The notes: generated by a model not told the origin, from the letters alone. DNA of 64,000 nucleotides from Dinoroseobacter shibae DFL 12 = DSM 16493 (GCF_000018145.1 NC_009958.1:22209-86208), one strand, 5' to 3'; positions 54,404 to 62,890 are shown, counted from the first letter of the stretch. A program made the numbers and translations.

Positions 54404-54976
54404 TCAGGGGTCCGCCGCGCGCTGGCCCACTACCCTAGCGGGCACGCCTACGGCGATAGCGCCTGCGGGGATTTCGCCACGCACCAGGGCGCCAGCGCCG
54501 ATGATCGCGCCGTCGCCAATCCGGGCGCCGGGCATCACCATGGCGCGCGCACCGAGCCAGACATCGCGCCCGATCACCACATCCGCCTCGTCCATCGCCT
54601 GCGCGGTGACCGGGCTCCCCTCGTTGAACCTGTAGCCCGCCGCCGTCACGAAGACCTCCGGACCAAAGAGCGCGTCCGCTCCGATCTCGATTCGCCCCGT
54701 GCCGGGGCCCGCCCAGAGCGTGCAATGGGCCCCGATCGACACCCGGTCGCCGATCTCGATCCGCTCGGGGTTGGAGAAGGCCGCGTTCGGGCTGAGCCGG
54801 ACATCGCGGCCGAGCCGCAGGGACCGGCGGGGGATAACGTGACTGTAGTTATAATAATTCACCAGCCGCACCGCATGGGCCCAGGCCCGGGGGTCCAGCA
54901 TCGCACCGATCCCGCGCAGTACGCGGGCGGGGTAGGAGAGGCTCTTCTTGCGGGGGTGCGGATCAGTCTCGGACAT
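54404..54976 (-). CDS. Hexapeptide-repeat acetyltransferase (WcaF/NodL-like)
   Basis: 190 residues from ATG 54976. Left-handed beta-helix with hexapeptide turns: RIEIGDRVSIGAHCTLWAGP, IEIGADALFGPEVFVTAAGY, DVVIGRDVWLGARAMVMPGA, RIGDGAIIGAGALVRGEIPA, and the usual ending GAIAVGVPARVVGQRAADP. It probably O-acetylates the repeat unit from acetyl-CoA. Directly follows, and nearly overlaps, the GT2 gene at 54983. Confidence 0.9.
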   Translation of the reverse strand: MSETDPHPRKKSLSYPARVLRGIGAMLDPRAWAHAVRLVNYYNYSHVIPRRSLRLGRDVRLSPNAAFSNPERIEIGDRVSIGAHCTLWAGPGTGRIEIGADALFGPEVFVTAAGYRFNEGSPVTAQAMDEADVVIGRDVWLGARAMVMPGARIGDGAIIGAGALVRGEIPAGAIAVGVPARVVGQRAADP

Positions 54977-54982
54977 CGGCAA

Positions 54983-55987
54983 TCAGTATCCCTTCATCCA
55001 GATTTTGCGCGCCCGCCAGACCATTTGCCAAGCCTCTTGTGCGACGCGCCTGCCGGTGAGCGGGCCCAGCACCGACAGCACTCCGGCACGCAGTCCCGCC
55101 CAGAGCCACATCAGCCCGAGCCCCAAGGGTACCAGCGCCGCGGGCCAGTGGTCGCGGATCAACGTCGCGCGTGCCCGGGCCAGAAGCACCTTCTTGCCCC
55201 CTTGGCTTTTCGAGGCCGCACCAACGATATGCATGATCTGCGCGTCGGGCGTAACGATGGGCTGCCAGCCTTTAGCAGCGGCACGCAGGCACAGGTCGGC
55301 CTCTTCGCCATACATGAAATACCGCAGGTCGAACCCGCCGAGATCTTCCCACAGGGACCGTTTCATCAGCATGAAGCAGCCCACCACGATATCGACCTCT
55401 CGCACGCTGTCGCGTTGCCAGCCGCCCATGGCCTCGGGGTGGAAGAGTTCGGTCTTCGGGAACAGGGCCGTCAGCCCGAAGGTGGAACAGACCAGGCTCC
55501 AGGGTGTGATCCGCTGCCAGCAGGAAGCGATGTTGAGTGATCCGTCGGGAAACACCGTGCGCCCGCCATAGATGCCGTTTTCCGGATGCGCCTTGGCGAA
55601 GGCCATGAGCCTGTCCACGGCGCCGTTCTGGACCTCGGTGTCGGGATTGAGCAGCAGGATCCACTCGGTGCGGGCCTCAGCCGCGACCAGGTTGTTGGCC
55701 TTGGCAAAGCCCACATTGTCCTGCGAGGCGATCAGCTCCACTTGGGGAAATTCCGCGGCGATCGCCGCAACCGAGCCGTCCTCGGAGGCATTGTCGAACA
55801 CCACCGTGCGGAACGCGGTCTGGCAAGTTTCTGCGTAGAGCGTGCGCAGCGCCGCCAGCGTCAGATCCCGGGTGTTGTAACTGACCACGATCACGGTCAG
55901 TTCCGGGCCGTCGGAGCCGTCCGTTTTCGGGGCTCTGTCCGGGGCATGGGACGCCTTGGGGACGACCTCGGAGGGTGGCAGGGTCAT
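54983..55987 (-). CDS. GT2 glycosyltransferase (rhamnosyltransferase-like)
   Basis: 334 residues from ATG 55987. ELTVIVVSYNTRDLTLAALR opens the GT-A domain. FRTVVFDNASEDGSVAAIAA and WILLLNPDTEVQNGAVDRLM (N-x-D-x-E) are typical of rhamnosyltransferase-like GT2 enzymes, and the later FMYGEEADLCLRAAAKGWQP completes the site. A C-terminal hydrophobic stretch (LVPLGLGLMWLWAGLRAG) may attach it to the membrane. The rhamnosyl donor made at 24211-28408 fits. Confidence 0.87.
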   Translation of the reverse strand: MTLPPSEVVPKASHAPDRAPKTDGSDGPELTVIVVSYNTRDLTLAALRTLYAETCQTAFRTVVFDNASEDGSVAAIAAEFPQVELIASQDNVGFAKANNLVAAEARTEWILLLNPDTEVQNGAVDRLMAFAKAHPENGIYGGRTVFPDGSLNIASCWQRITPWSLVCSTFGLTALFPKTELFHPEAMGGWQRDSVREVDIVVGCFMLMKRSLWEDLGGFDLRYFMYGEEADLCLRAAAKGWQPIVTPDAQIMHIVGAASKSQGGKKVLLARARATLIRDHWPAALVPLGLGLMWLWAGLRAGVLSVLGPLTGRRVAQEAWQMVWRARKIWMKGY

Positions 55988-56008
55988 GGGCTGTGCCTTG
56001 GTCGGGAC

Positions 56009-57433
56009 CTAATCATCACTGTCGCGGGCATAGACATCCTCGTAGCGGATGATGTCGTCCTCGCCCAGATAGGCCCCGGTCTGCACCTCGATCAGAACCA
56101 TGGGCACCTTGCCCGGGTTATCCATCCGGTGCACCGCGCCTAGGGGGATGTAGACGGACTGGTTCTCGCTGATCAGCCGGGTCGTGTCGTCCACGGTCAC
56201 TTTCGCCGTCCCGGCCACCACGATCCAGTGTTCGGAGCGGTGGACATGGGATTGCAGGCTGAGCGCCGCGCCCGGTTTGACCACGATCCGCTTGACCTGG
56301 AACCGGTCGCCCAGGGCCAGGGTTTCGAACCAGCCCCAGGGCCGGTGATCGCGGGGGAAGGTCTCGGCCTGGGCGGCGCCCTTGATCTTCAGGGTCTCGA
56401 CCGCGGCCCGCACTTCCTGCGCCCGGGACGCATCGGCCACCAGCACCGCGTCGGGCATGGCCACGACCAGCGTATCCCTGAGCCCCAGCCCGACCACCTC
56501 CTGGCCCTCGGCGGTGGCATGGAGCAGCGTGTTCTCGCAATCAAGCGCCGAGGCCGGTCCGGTGGTCACCACCCCGTCCTCATCGGGGCCCGCTTCGCGC
56601 CAGACCGCGTCCCAGCCGCCAAGGTCCGACCAATGGCCGTGATAGGGCACCACAGACAGGTTGTCGGCCCGCTCCATGATCGCGTAGTCGATCGAGATAT
56701 CCGCCGCCTCGGCCCAGGGGGCCGGGTCCAGGCGATGGAAGCTCAGATCCTGACGCGCCCCGGCGACCGAGGCGCTGACCGCCGCCAGCATGTCCGGTTG
56801 ATGGGCCTCGAACGCCGCGCGCAGGGCGGCCACGGAAAACAGGAAGATCCCCGCGTTCCACAGGTAGGTGCCCGCTTCCAGCATCGCCTCGGCGGTGGCC
56901 GCGTCGGGCTTTTCCACGAACCGCTTGAGCGGTTGCGGCGCCTCGGTCGGTGTCTCGGAAAGCTCCAGCCAGCCATAGCCGGTCTCGGCCCGTTCCGGCA
57001 CGATCCCGAAGGTGACTAGGCGGCCCGCCCGGGCCTCGGGCTCGGCCCGGGCGACGGTGGCGGCGAAGGCCGCGGCATCCGGGATCACATGGTCGGACGG
57101 CATTACCAGCATCAGCGCGTCGGGATCCCGCGCCTCAACCCAGAGGGCCGCGGCAAGAATCGCAGGCGCGGTGTTACGCGCGGCCGGCTCGATCAGAACC
57201 GTCGCCTGCTCGACCCCCATCTCCGCGAGCTGGTCGGTGGCGATGAAGCGGAAGTCGGGGCCCGTGACCACCAGCGGCAACCCGATGCCCGGCCCCTTGA
57301 GCCGGGTGGCCGAGGCCTGGAACAGGGTCTCCTGGACGCCTGCAAGGGGGACGAACTGCTTGGGATAGCTCTTGCGCGAGAGCGGCCAGAGCCGGGTGCC
57401 CGACCCGCCACAAAGTATAACCGGGGTAATCAT
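56009..57433 (-). CDS. manC: Mannose-1-phosphate guanylyltransferase / mannose-6-phosphate isomerase
   Basis: 474 residues from ATG 57433, a bifunctional ManC/CpsB. Nucleotidyltransferase: TPVILCGGSGTRLWPLSRKS, YPKQFVPLAGVQETLFQAS, LVMPSDHVIPDAAAFAATVA and FVEKPDAATAEAMLEAGTYL. C-terminal isomerase cupin from about residue 350: RPWGWFETLALGDRFQVKRI, LSLQSHVHRSEHWIVVAGTA, and AVHRMDNPGKVPMVLIEVQT. It supplies GDP-mannose, the substrate of gmd. Only phosphomannomutase (manB) of the GDP-fucose route is missing from the window. Confidence 0.96.
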   Translation of the reverse strand: MITPVILCGGSGTRLWPLSRKSYPKQFVPLAGVQETLFQASATRLKGPGIGLPLVVTGPDFRFIATDQLAEMGVEQATVLIEPAARNTAPAILAAALWVEARDPDALMLVMPSDHVIPDAAAFAATVARAEPEARAGRLVTFGIVPERAETGYGWLELSETPTEAPQPLKRFVEKPDAATAEAMLEAGTYLWNAGIFLFSVAALRAAFEAHQPDMLAAVSASVAGARQDLSFHRLDPAPWAEAADISIDYAIMERADNLSVVPYHGHWSDLGGWDAVWREAGPDEDGVVTTGPASALDCENTLLHATAEGQEVVGLGLRDTLVVAMPDAVLVADASRAQEVRAAVETLKIKGAAQAETFPRDHRPWGWFETLALGDRFQVKRIVVKPGAALSLQSHVHRSEHWIVVAGTAKVTVDDTTRLISENQSVYIPLGAVHRMDNPGKVPMVLIEVQTGAYLGEDDIIRYEDVYARDSDD

Positions 57434-57621
57434 GTTGCCTTCAATCCTGTCTGTCCATGTCGTAGCACCGACCTGCTCCGGCGGCGACCAGGGGATCCGT
57501 TATCCGGAACTTTTGCCCCGGTTCCCTCAAATTCCGCCAGCGTTTATCACCCAAGCAGGGCGTTTTTCAGGCAGATTGGGGCCGAGAGGGGACAGGCCCG
57601 GTCCATTTCGGCCCCGGCCCG
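57434..57621. other. Intergenic gap between manC and the next GT2 gene
   Basis: 188 bases, no gene. It ends in a G+C-rich stretch with GGGCC/GGCCC inverted repeats (about 57577-57619), possibly a terminator for the minus-strand genes upstream. No T-run is present. Confidence 0.35.
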
Positions 57622-58614
57622 TCAAATCCGTCCCGCGATGGCGAGGCCAGCCAGGGCCAGGGTGCCCAACCAGCTCTTGCGATGGATGCCCGCGGCCTTG
57701 AGGCTGCGCCAGCGCGTCCAGCCGCCGCGCCCCGCATCAGCCCGCAGCCGGGCGACCTGGGCGGCATGCTCCGGGGTCAGGTGGGCCGCCACCGCCTCCA
57801 GGGCGGCCAGGTTGTCGCGCAGCCAACCGCCATAGGTGCCGTCCAGCATCAGCCGGACCCGGCGCAGCCCCGCCCGCGCCCCGCGATGGGCACCCAGCAC
57901 ATTGCCCTCGTGCTGGCGGTACCAGAGCCGCTGGCCCCGGTCATAGGCTACGATCCCGCCCGCCCCGGTGATCAGCAGGTAAAGCCACCAGTCGTGATAG
58001 GGCACCGGCCCGGGTGGGATCGCCCCCCGCGCCACGGCCGCGGCCGCCGGGTTCAGCGCCACGGTATTGCCCGCCACGATGTTCTGGACCAGCGCATTCT
58101 CGAAGCCCGGCGCCTCCCCGCGCGGCGCGATCTGCCGGATCGGGCGCAGGGCCCGGTCGGTCAGCACCGTGTTGGCGGCATAGAGCACGGGCCGGTCGTC
58201 CGGATGGCGCGCCAGGTGGGCCAGCGCCTGGGCCAGCCGGTCGGGCATCCACACATCGTCCTGGTCCGACAGCGCGATCACCGCCCCGTCCCGGGGCAGC
58301 TCGGGCCGCGACAACAGGCTCAGGTAATTCGCCGCCGCCCCCGCCCGGGGCCCGTCGAAGAGCCGGATCTCGCGGGTCGAATGGTCCGCTGCGAAACCCG
58401 CGAGCACCGCGCGGGTGTCATCGCGCGAGCCGTCATCGGAGACCCAGAGAGACCAATCGCCATGGGTCTGATCCGCGAAACTGTCGAGCTGCGCGCGCAG
58501 ATGGGCGCCCCCCTCCCAGGTGCCCATGAGGATGCGCACATGGGGCAGTGCAGCGCCGGTGGAAAGGGGCAGGACAGGGACCGCCCCCGGGGCCGAGGCG
58601 CGCGCGTCACGCAT
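57622..58614 (-). CDS. GT2 glycosyltransferase
   Basis: 330 residues from ATG 58614, overlapping the ABC permease by eight bases. GT-A features: LPHVRILMGTWEGGAHLRAQ, DWSLWVSDDGSRDDTRAVLA and ALSDQDDVWMPDRLAQALAH (the DQDDxW motif of RfbN/WbbL-like enzymes). The region HDWWLYLLITGAGGIVAYDR follows, as in family members that add rhamnose or galactose. Likely part of the same operon as the permease. Confidence 0.88.
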   Translation of the reverse strand: MRDARASAPGAVPVLPLSTGAALPHVRILMGTWEGGAHLRAQLDSFADQTHGDWSLWVSDDGSRDDTRAVLAGFAADHSTREIRLFDGPRAGAAANYLSLLSRPELPRDGAVIALSDQDDVWMPDRLAQALAHLARHPDDRPVLYAANTVLTDRALRPIRQIAPRGEAPGFENALVQNIVAGNTVALNPAAAAVARGAIPPGPVPYHDWWLYLLITGAGGIVAYDRGQRLWYRQHEGNVLGAHRGARAGLRRVRLMLDGTYGGWLRDNLAALEAVAAHLTPEHAAQVARLRADAGRGGWTRWRSLKAAGIHRKSWLGTLALAGLAIAGRI

Positions 58615-59461
58615 CGAGAATGTCCCGGTGATAGCGCCGCAGGAACACCAGCCCCACGGCCATCATCACCCCGCTCAGCCCGAAGACATAGATCGCAGAC
58701 ACATAGGCCGCTTCGTATCCCGGGTAGAAGGCCGCGCGGAACGTGCCGGTCAGATGCACGGTTGGGACATACCACAGGTAATCCCGGAACGGCTGGGGCA
58801 CGCTTTCGAATGTGAAGAAGATGCACGACAGGATGAAGAGCGGCCGGTTCGCGATCGACCAGATCCGCTGCCAGATCGGGAACATGGACGTCAAGAAGCA
58901 GTTCAGCGTCCCAACCCCCAGCGCCAGCGCCGCGGTCATGGCGAAGCCCAGGGCGATCTTGTCCAGCTCCAGGGTGGTGCGCGTGTCGAAGGCCAGCAGG
59001 ATCCCGGTGAAGATCACGTAGCCCACCATCAGCTGGGTCAGGGTGTTCAGGATGAACCGCGCCAGGATCGCATCCACGTATGTCACGGCCGGATAGGCCA
59101 GCAGTTGCTTGGAGAACAGTACCGAAACAGACACCTTCCCGCTGACATCCAGGTACATCAGGAACGGCACGAGTCCCGTGGCATAGAAGATGGGGAAGTT
59201 CGTTCCCAGGGGCGGCGACCGGAAGCCGAGCGAGAAGATCAGGGTCATAAGGGCGATACCGGCCGCTGGTTCCAGGATGGCCCAGAGATACCCGCCCGCC
59301 GAGCGGCCATAGGTCGTGGACATCTCGCGCAGCACCAGCGCCCCGATCGTACGGAAGGTGGCAAAGGAGCGCCGGGTCACGGGCCGCAACGTCCCCTCCC
59401 CGGATGGGCCGGACGGGGCAAGCGGCGGAGAGGGCGGAGGGGGGGCGGACATGCACGACAC
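58607..59461 (-). CDS. ABC-2-type polysaccharide export permease (KpsM/RfbA-like)
   Basis: 284 residues. After a Pro-rich N-terminus, six membrane segments with the family pattern: RTIGALVLREMSTTYGRSAG (the REMxTxYG start), GGYLWAILEPAAGIALMTLI, PIFYATGLVPFLMYLDVSGK, RPLFILSCIFFTFESVPQPF and YLWYVPTVHLTGTFRAAFYP. Such permeases export capsule chains with an ATPase partner (KpsT). No ATPase gene lies in the window, and upstream is the divergent acetyltransferase, so the partner is elsewhere or lost. Confidence 0.9.
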   Translation of the reverse strand: MSCMSAPPPPSPPLAPSGPSGEGTLRPVTRRSFATFRTIGALVLREMSTTYGRSAGGYLWAILEPAAGIALMTLIFSLGFRSPPLGTNFPIFYATGLVPFLMYLDVSGKVSVSVLFSKQLLAYPAVTYVDAILARFILNTLTQLMVGYVIFTGILLAFDTRTTLELDKIALGFAMTAALALGVGTLNCFLTSMFPIWQRIWSIANRPLFILSCIFFTFESVPQPFRDYLWYVPTVHLTGTFRAAFYPGYEAAYVSAIYVFGLSGVMMAVGLVFLRRYHRDILDA

Positions 59462-59717
59462 TCGCGGACGGGATCGTGCCCGTTATGGCCCAGCCCCCCG
59501 GGAAACACAATTTGGCACCCGCGCCCGGATGCTGCAGGTCCGCAGCTCCCCGGCAAAGCCCCGCAGAGGCCGACCCGGAGACTGGCAAGTCGTCGAACGC
59601 AGGGCTATAGCAGTCTCGGGCTTCTGTTGAATCCCGTTTCGTCCCGGCGTCCTGCGGACCCGGCCCCATCCCGAGCGCCGCGCCCAGACCCCGACAGGCG
59701 CGCAGACAAGGTCACGC

Positions 59718-60449
59718 ATGAGTACGGTTACAGTTGGGACCAGGCAATTGAAGAACTCCGGCGTGGAGGTGCTGCCCCGGGGGAACGCACAGACCATCAC
59801 GCTGCCCCTCAACACACGGATCGAAGCCCCGGCCAGCCTGAAATGGACCCAGTACGAGCATTCCCTCCACCTGGGCGCGTTTTCCTACCAGGTGTCGGGC
59901 TATTGCTTCGCCGCCCGGATCGGGCGCTATTGCTCCTTCGGGGAAGAGGTGCAGATCGGGCGCCAGAACCACCCGCTGACCTGGGCCTCCACCAGCCCGG
60001 CCTTCTATCTCGGGGACCGTCTGTTCGCTCTCGAAGACGGGTTCGAAGGGGCACAGGGCTATCACGGCTACAAGTTCGACTTCGACGGCCCGCCCACCCG
60101 GGCGCAGATCACCAGGATCGGCAACGATGTCTGGATCGGTCACGGGGCCTATATCGCCGCCGGCGTGACCATCGGCGACGGCGCCATCGTGGCCGCCCAT
60201 GCGGTGGTGGCCAAGGACGTGCCTCCCTATGCGGTGGTGGCCGGCAACCCGGCGGTGATCAAGCGCATGCGCCTTCCGGCCGAACTCATCACCCCGATGC
60301 TGCGCTGCAAATGGTGGCGCTATGCGCCCTGGCAGCTCGACCATCTCGACCCGTCCAACGCGCAGGCCTTCGTCAGTGGCGTCTTCGGCATGAAGGACGC
60401 GCCAGTTTTCGAACCCACGGTGGTCGACCTCAAGGAAACCACGCCGTGA
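59718..60449 (+). CDS. CatB-type hexapeptide acetyltransferase
   Basis: 243 residues from ATG 59718. Beta-helix turns: [60 protein letters not shown] and [20 protein letters not shown], closing with [20 protein letters not shown]. Family members acetylate sugars or small molecules; in this context, the glycan. Stop and the next start overlap as GTGA. Confidence 0.9.
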   Translation: MSTVTVGTRQLKNSGVEVLPRGNAQTITLPLNTRIEAPASLKWTQYEHSLHLGAFSYQVSGYCFAARIGRYCSFGEEVQIGRQNHPLTWASTSPAFYLGDRLFALEDGFEGAQGYHGYKFDFDGPPTRAQITRIGNDVWIGHGAYIAAGVTIGDGAIVAAHAVVAKDVPPYAVVAGNPAVIKRMRLPAELITPMLRCKWWRYAPWQLDHLDPSNAQAFVSGVFGMKDAPVFEPTVVDLKETTP

Positions 60450-61249
60450 CCACGGCCTTGCGTCCCTCCGGCGCGCGGACCCTGGGCCCAGACGCGCCCA
60501 TCGTGTTCCTGCACATTCCCAAGACCGCCGGACAGACCATCCATGCCGAACTGACCCGGATTGCGGGGGCGGAGGCGGTCTCGCCCGTCCGCGTCCATAC
60601 CCAGGTCGAGACCGAGGCTGCACAGCTGCCCCCCGGATACAGTGTCTATTCCGGGCATCTGGACTGGACGGCCCTCGACAGCTTGCCGGCGCACCGCTTC
60701 ACCTTCTCGGTGCTGCGCAGCCCCCGCGAGCGCATCGCGTCGTTCTATTTCTACCTGCTGAAAGAGGCGCGCGCGCAAACCCCCGAGGAGCTGGAAAAAC
60801 CCCACAGGGCCGGGATGAAGCGGATCTCCACGGTTTCGGCGGAAGAGTATTTCTGCGGCGGCGATCGGCCCTGGCAGGTCTTCGTGCACGACCATTACGA
60901 CAATTTCTACGCTCGCTATTTCGCCGCGCGCCGGATGCGGGCCTGGGCCCGGACCCGCGAGACCGCGCCGCAGGCCCTGCTGGAGACCGCCAGGACGCAT
61001 ATCGCCGCCGATCTCGACCGGGTCTACAGCACCGAGGACCTCGGCGCGCTGGAGCAGGACATCGCCGCGCGCTACGGCCTGGCGATCTCGGTGACCGACC
61101 GCTTCGTCAATACCGGCGACCAGCCCCGCGGCGAAGCCCGCTGGCCACGGCTCATGGCCCTGCTGGACACCGACGCCGCCCGGGCGAAACTGACGGCCTT
61201 CGTGCAGACCGACGAGGCGCTGCTGGCTCGGCTCGGGCTGGGTGCCTGA
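60446..61249 (+). CDS. Sulfotransferase family 2 protein (paralogue of 32723-33499)
   Basis: 267 residues from GTG 60446, coupled to the acetyltransferase. PAPS loops: [20 protein letters not shown] and [20 protein letters not shown]. The conserved block [20 protein letters not shown], then [20 protein letters not shown], is nearly that of the gene at 32723. In-frame codons upstream to 58520 are only antisense shadow. Fourth sulfotransferase of the locus, and the last glycan gene before the IS-rich right end. Confidence 0.86.
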   Translation: MTTALRPSGARTLGPDAPIVFLHIPKTAGQTIHAELTRIAGAEAVSPVRVHTQVETEAAQLPPGYSVYSGHLDWTALDSLPAHRFTFSVLRSPRERIASFYFYLLKEARAQTPEELEKPHRAGMKRISTVSAEEYFCGGDRPWQVFVHDHYDNFYARYFAARRMRAWARTRETAPQALLETARTHIAADLDRVYSTEDLGALEQDIAARYGLAISVTDRFVNTGDQPRGEARWPRLMALLDTDAARAKLTAFVQTDEALLARLGLGA

Positions 61250-61510
61250 ACAAGACGGGACCGGGTCTTGGATGGCCACTTCCTACTCAGCACGGAGGCA
61301 ACCAAGGTAAGTACATAATTTTGAACTGCAGATTTTCCCCGTCAAGGACAATCGCACCGCATCACGATCGGATATAACGTCCCGATCGACATGCCTTATC
61401 CCGATGGCGGCACCAGCCCGTCATCATGAGGCAGTCGGAAAAACCTAACTCCCGGCGGTCCAAGTTTGGGAAACAGTGCAGTCACACGCCGACTCTAAAG
61501 CTTCCCGCCT
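61250..61510. other. Gap before the IS630 remnant, nothing recognised
   Basis: About 260 bases with no coding potential that I can support. Base composition drops here towards the A+T-rich luxI segment. Confidence 0.5.
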
Positions 61511-61710
61511 TTAACCTGAGACATATCCAGCAGTTCTGAAGTAGTTCCAGCATTCTTGTGGCGAGTAGAGGTCGCAAACTTGTGCGATGGCCTCGAACAT
61601 GCGGTTGAAGGTACGCGCACCGACCCGAACGGCGCATCCATGACCAGACGATCTCCGCGCGGTGCCCATCCTCTGAACCCGGTCAGGTTTGTCTTTACGG
61701 ACGTTTCATG

Positions 61711-61751
61711 CACTGCCGGCAGTGCATTGCGAATGCAATGTCACGAGCGTG
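61711..61751 (+). repeat. 41-bp three-hairpin element, in the IS630 remnant
   Basis: Plus strand: CACTGCC-GGCAGTG (perfect palindrome, stem 1), CATTGC-GAAT-GCAATG (stem 2), then CACG-AG-CGTG (stem 3, different bases but fully paired). Orientation is opposite to the transposase reading direction, unlike the IS3 and IS5 copies. Removing 41 bp joins TTTATA to CATGAAACG and restores the VFI-xETSVK frame exactly. Confidence 0.85.
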
Positions 61752-62064
61752 TATAAAGACAACGCGCTCGGGCTGCCCTGACACCGCCGGCACACGGTGC
61801 CTGAACCAGTCTTCCCGTTGCCGCCTTACCTTGGTTTGGCGGCGCTCGGCGGCCACCAGCGACTTTTTTATGCGTATAGCCGAGCTTGCGAAGGAACTTG
61901 CCGATCGCATTCGGGTGCGCGCGCAGGCCGGTCGCGTCATGCAGGGCAGATGCCAGTTCCGGCATCGTGATGTCACCATCCTGCACAATGACTTCCGCAA
62001 GGAACATCCGGTGTGGATCGAGTTTTCCTTTGCCCTTGGGGCGGCCCTGCGGTGCGGCGCGAGC

Positions 62065-62089
62065 AGTTCCGGTCCGGCGGACCGGAACT
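62065..62089. repeat. Perfect 11-bp hairpin in the IS630 remnant
   Basis: AGTTCCGGTCC at 62065-62075 pairs perfectly with GGACCGGAACT at 62079-62089 across GGC. It may be chance within codons of the transposase (KVPVRRTG). Confidence 0.6.
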
Positions 62090-62254
62090 TTCCACCGCGC
62101 ACCTGTAGCCGGTGAGAGCTTCAAGCGCAACGCCGCCGCACGCCCACTTAACCCTTCTTCAATCAATCGCTAAAACCGCGTCCGAAGCGCTTCTGGCAAT
62201 GGTGCCGACATGATCCATCTTAAATCCGATCCACCACACGCCGGAACTGAACAC

Positions 62255-62890
62255 CTAGGCTGCCTTTGGATAGATATACGTTTCCCTTTCATGGAAGCGA
62301 GAAATTGCACCCGTGATTGTACTAGACTCAATATTTCCAGAAATGAGAAACTTTTTATATCTTTCTTGGTTACAGTTGAACAGGCCAGAGTAGACTTCTT
62401 CTCCAAGGTAACTATATACACCGATAATTTTTGGTGATATACCAATAGCCCTATAGAATCTAAGCATTTTTTTATCAAAAATTGCAATGAAGTTTGAGAA
62501 CCCAGTATAGGAAAGAAAGGCAGATCCAGATGCAAAGAGCTTTAAAGCTACTGATCTCCCTTGCCCCTTAGAAACACAGAAGCGTGTGCACTCCCATATT
62601 TTTTTATCTTTAAAGCTGTACCCTTTTACTGTTTCAGAAAAGTAATCCATCAACATTGTTCCCTTCCCAAGCGGAAGTATCCGCATTGATCCACAATGTG
62701 GGTTCTCCGAGGAATGTATGATGATATAGACTGGGTTAAGTCGGTCGTACTGATCTACTTCATATCCATCAGAGTCGATATGAACATTCCACTTATTTCT
62801 TTCTTTAAACTGTATTCGCCTATCTTCAAACATTTTGTCCGCGCTACTTGGAAACCTCCAGAGGTCGTGGCCACGTGCTATTGTAATCAT
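62255..62890 (-). CDS. luxI: Acyl-homoserine-lactone synthase (LuxI family)
   Basis: 211 residues from ATG 62890. All hallmark LuxI residues are present at their usual spacing: Arg24, Phe28 and Trp34 (FEDRRIQFKERNKWNVHIDS), Asp46 and Asp49 (YEVDQYDRLNPVYIII), Arg70 (GSMRILPLGKGTMLMDYF) with Phe84, and Glu100/Arg103 (IWECTRFCVSKGQGRSVALK). The enzyme joins S-adenosylmethionine and an acyl chain into a quorum-sensing signal. No luxR is nearby. The gene is far richer in A+T than its neighbours, its flanks are IS remnants on both sides, and its codon use is foreign to the glycan genes: a recent transfer. Its promoter would have to lie in or at the IS481 remnant. Confidence 0.92.
   Translation of the reverse strand: MITIARGHDLWRFPSSADKMFEDRRIQFKERNKWNVHIDSDGYEVDQYDRLNPVYIIIHSSENPHCGSMRILPLGKGTMLMDYFSETVKGYSFKDKKIWECTRFCVSKGQGRSVALKLFASGSAFLSYTGFSNFIAIFDKKMLRFYRAIGISPKIIGVYSYLGEEVYSGLFNCNQERYKKFLISGNIESSTITGAISRFHERETYIYPKAA

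Larger units (their letters stand above)
61511..62166 (-). pseudogene. IS630-family transposase remnant with a 41-bp insertion
   Basis: From 62166 the minus strand encodes LSGRAAALRLKLSPATGARW, GDITMPELASALHDATGLRA and HPNAIGKFLRKLGYTHKK, then shifts frame to VAAERRQTKVRRQREDWFRH and ERVVFI. There the 41-bp element (61711-61751) splits the conserved FIDETS motif. HETSVKTNLTGFRGWAPRGD and LVMDAPFGS follow. An internal deletion then jumps to the C-terminus in another frame (MFEAIAQVCDLYS, CWNYFRTAGYVSG, stop at 61511-61513). The gene is dead by several lesions. Confidence 0.85.

Noticed and set aside
58520..60445. A long plus-strand frame leading into the sulfotransferase at 60446 (909 codons in total)
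   Set aside because: The upstream 640 codons lie opposite the ABC permease and the GT2 gene and over the acetyltransferase in a wrong frame; only the part from GTG 60446 has family motifs.
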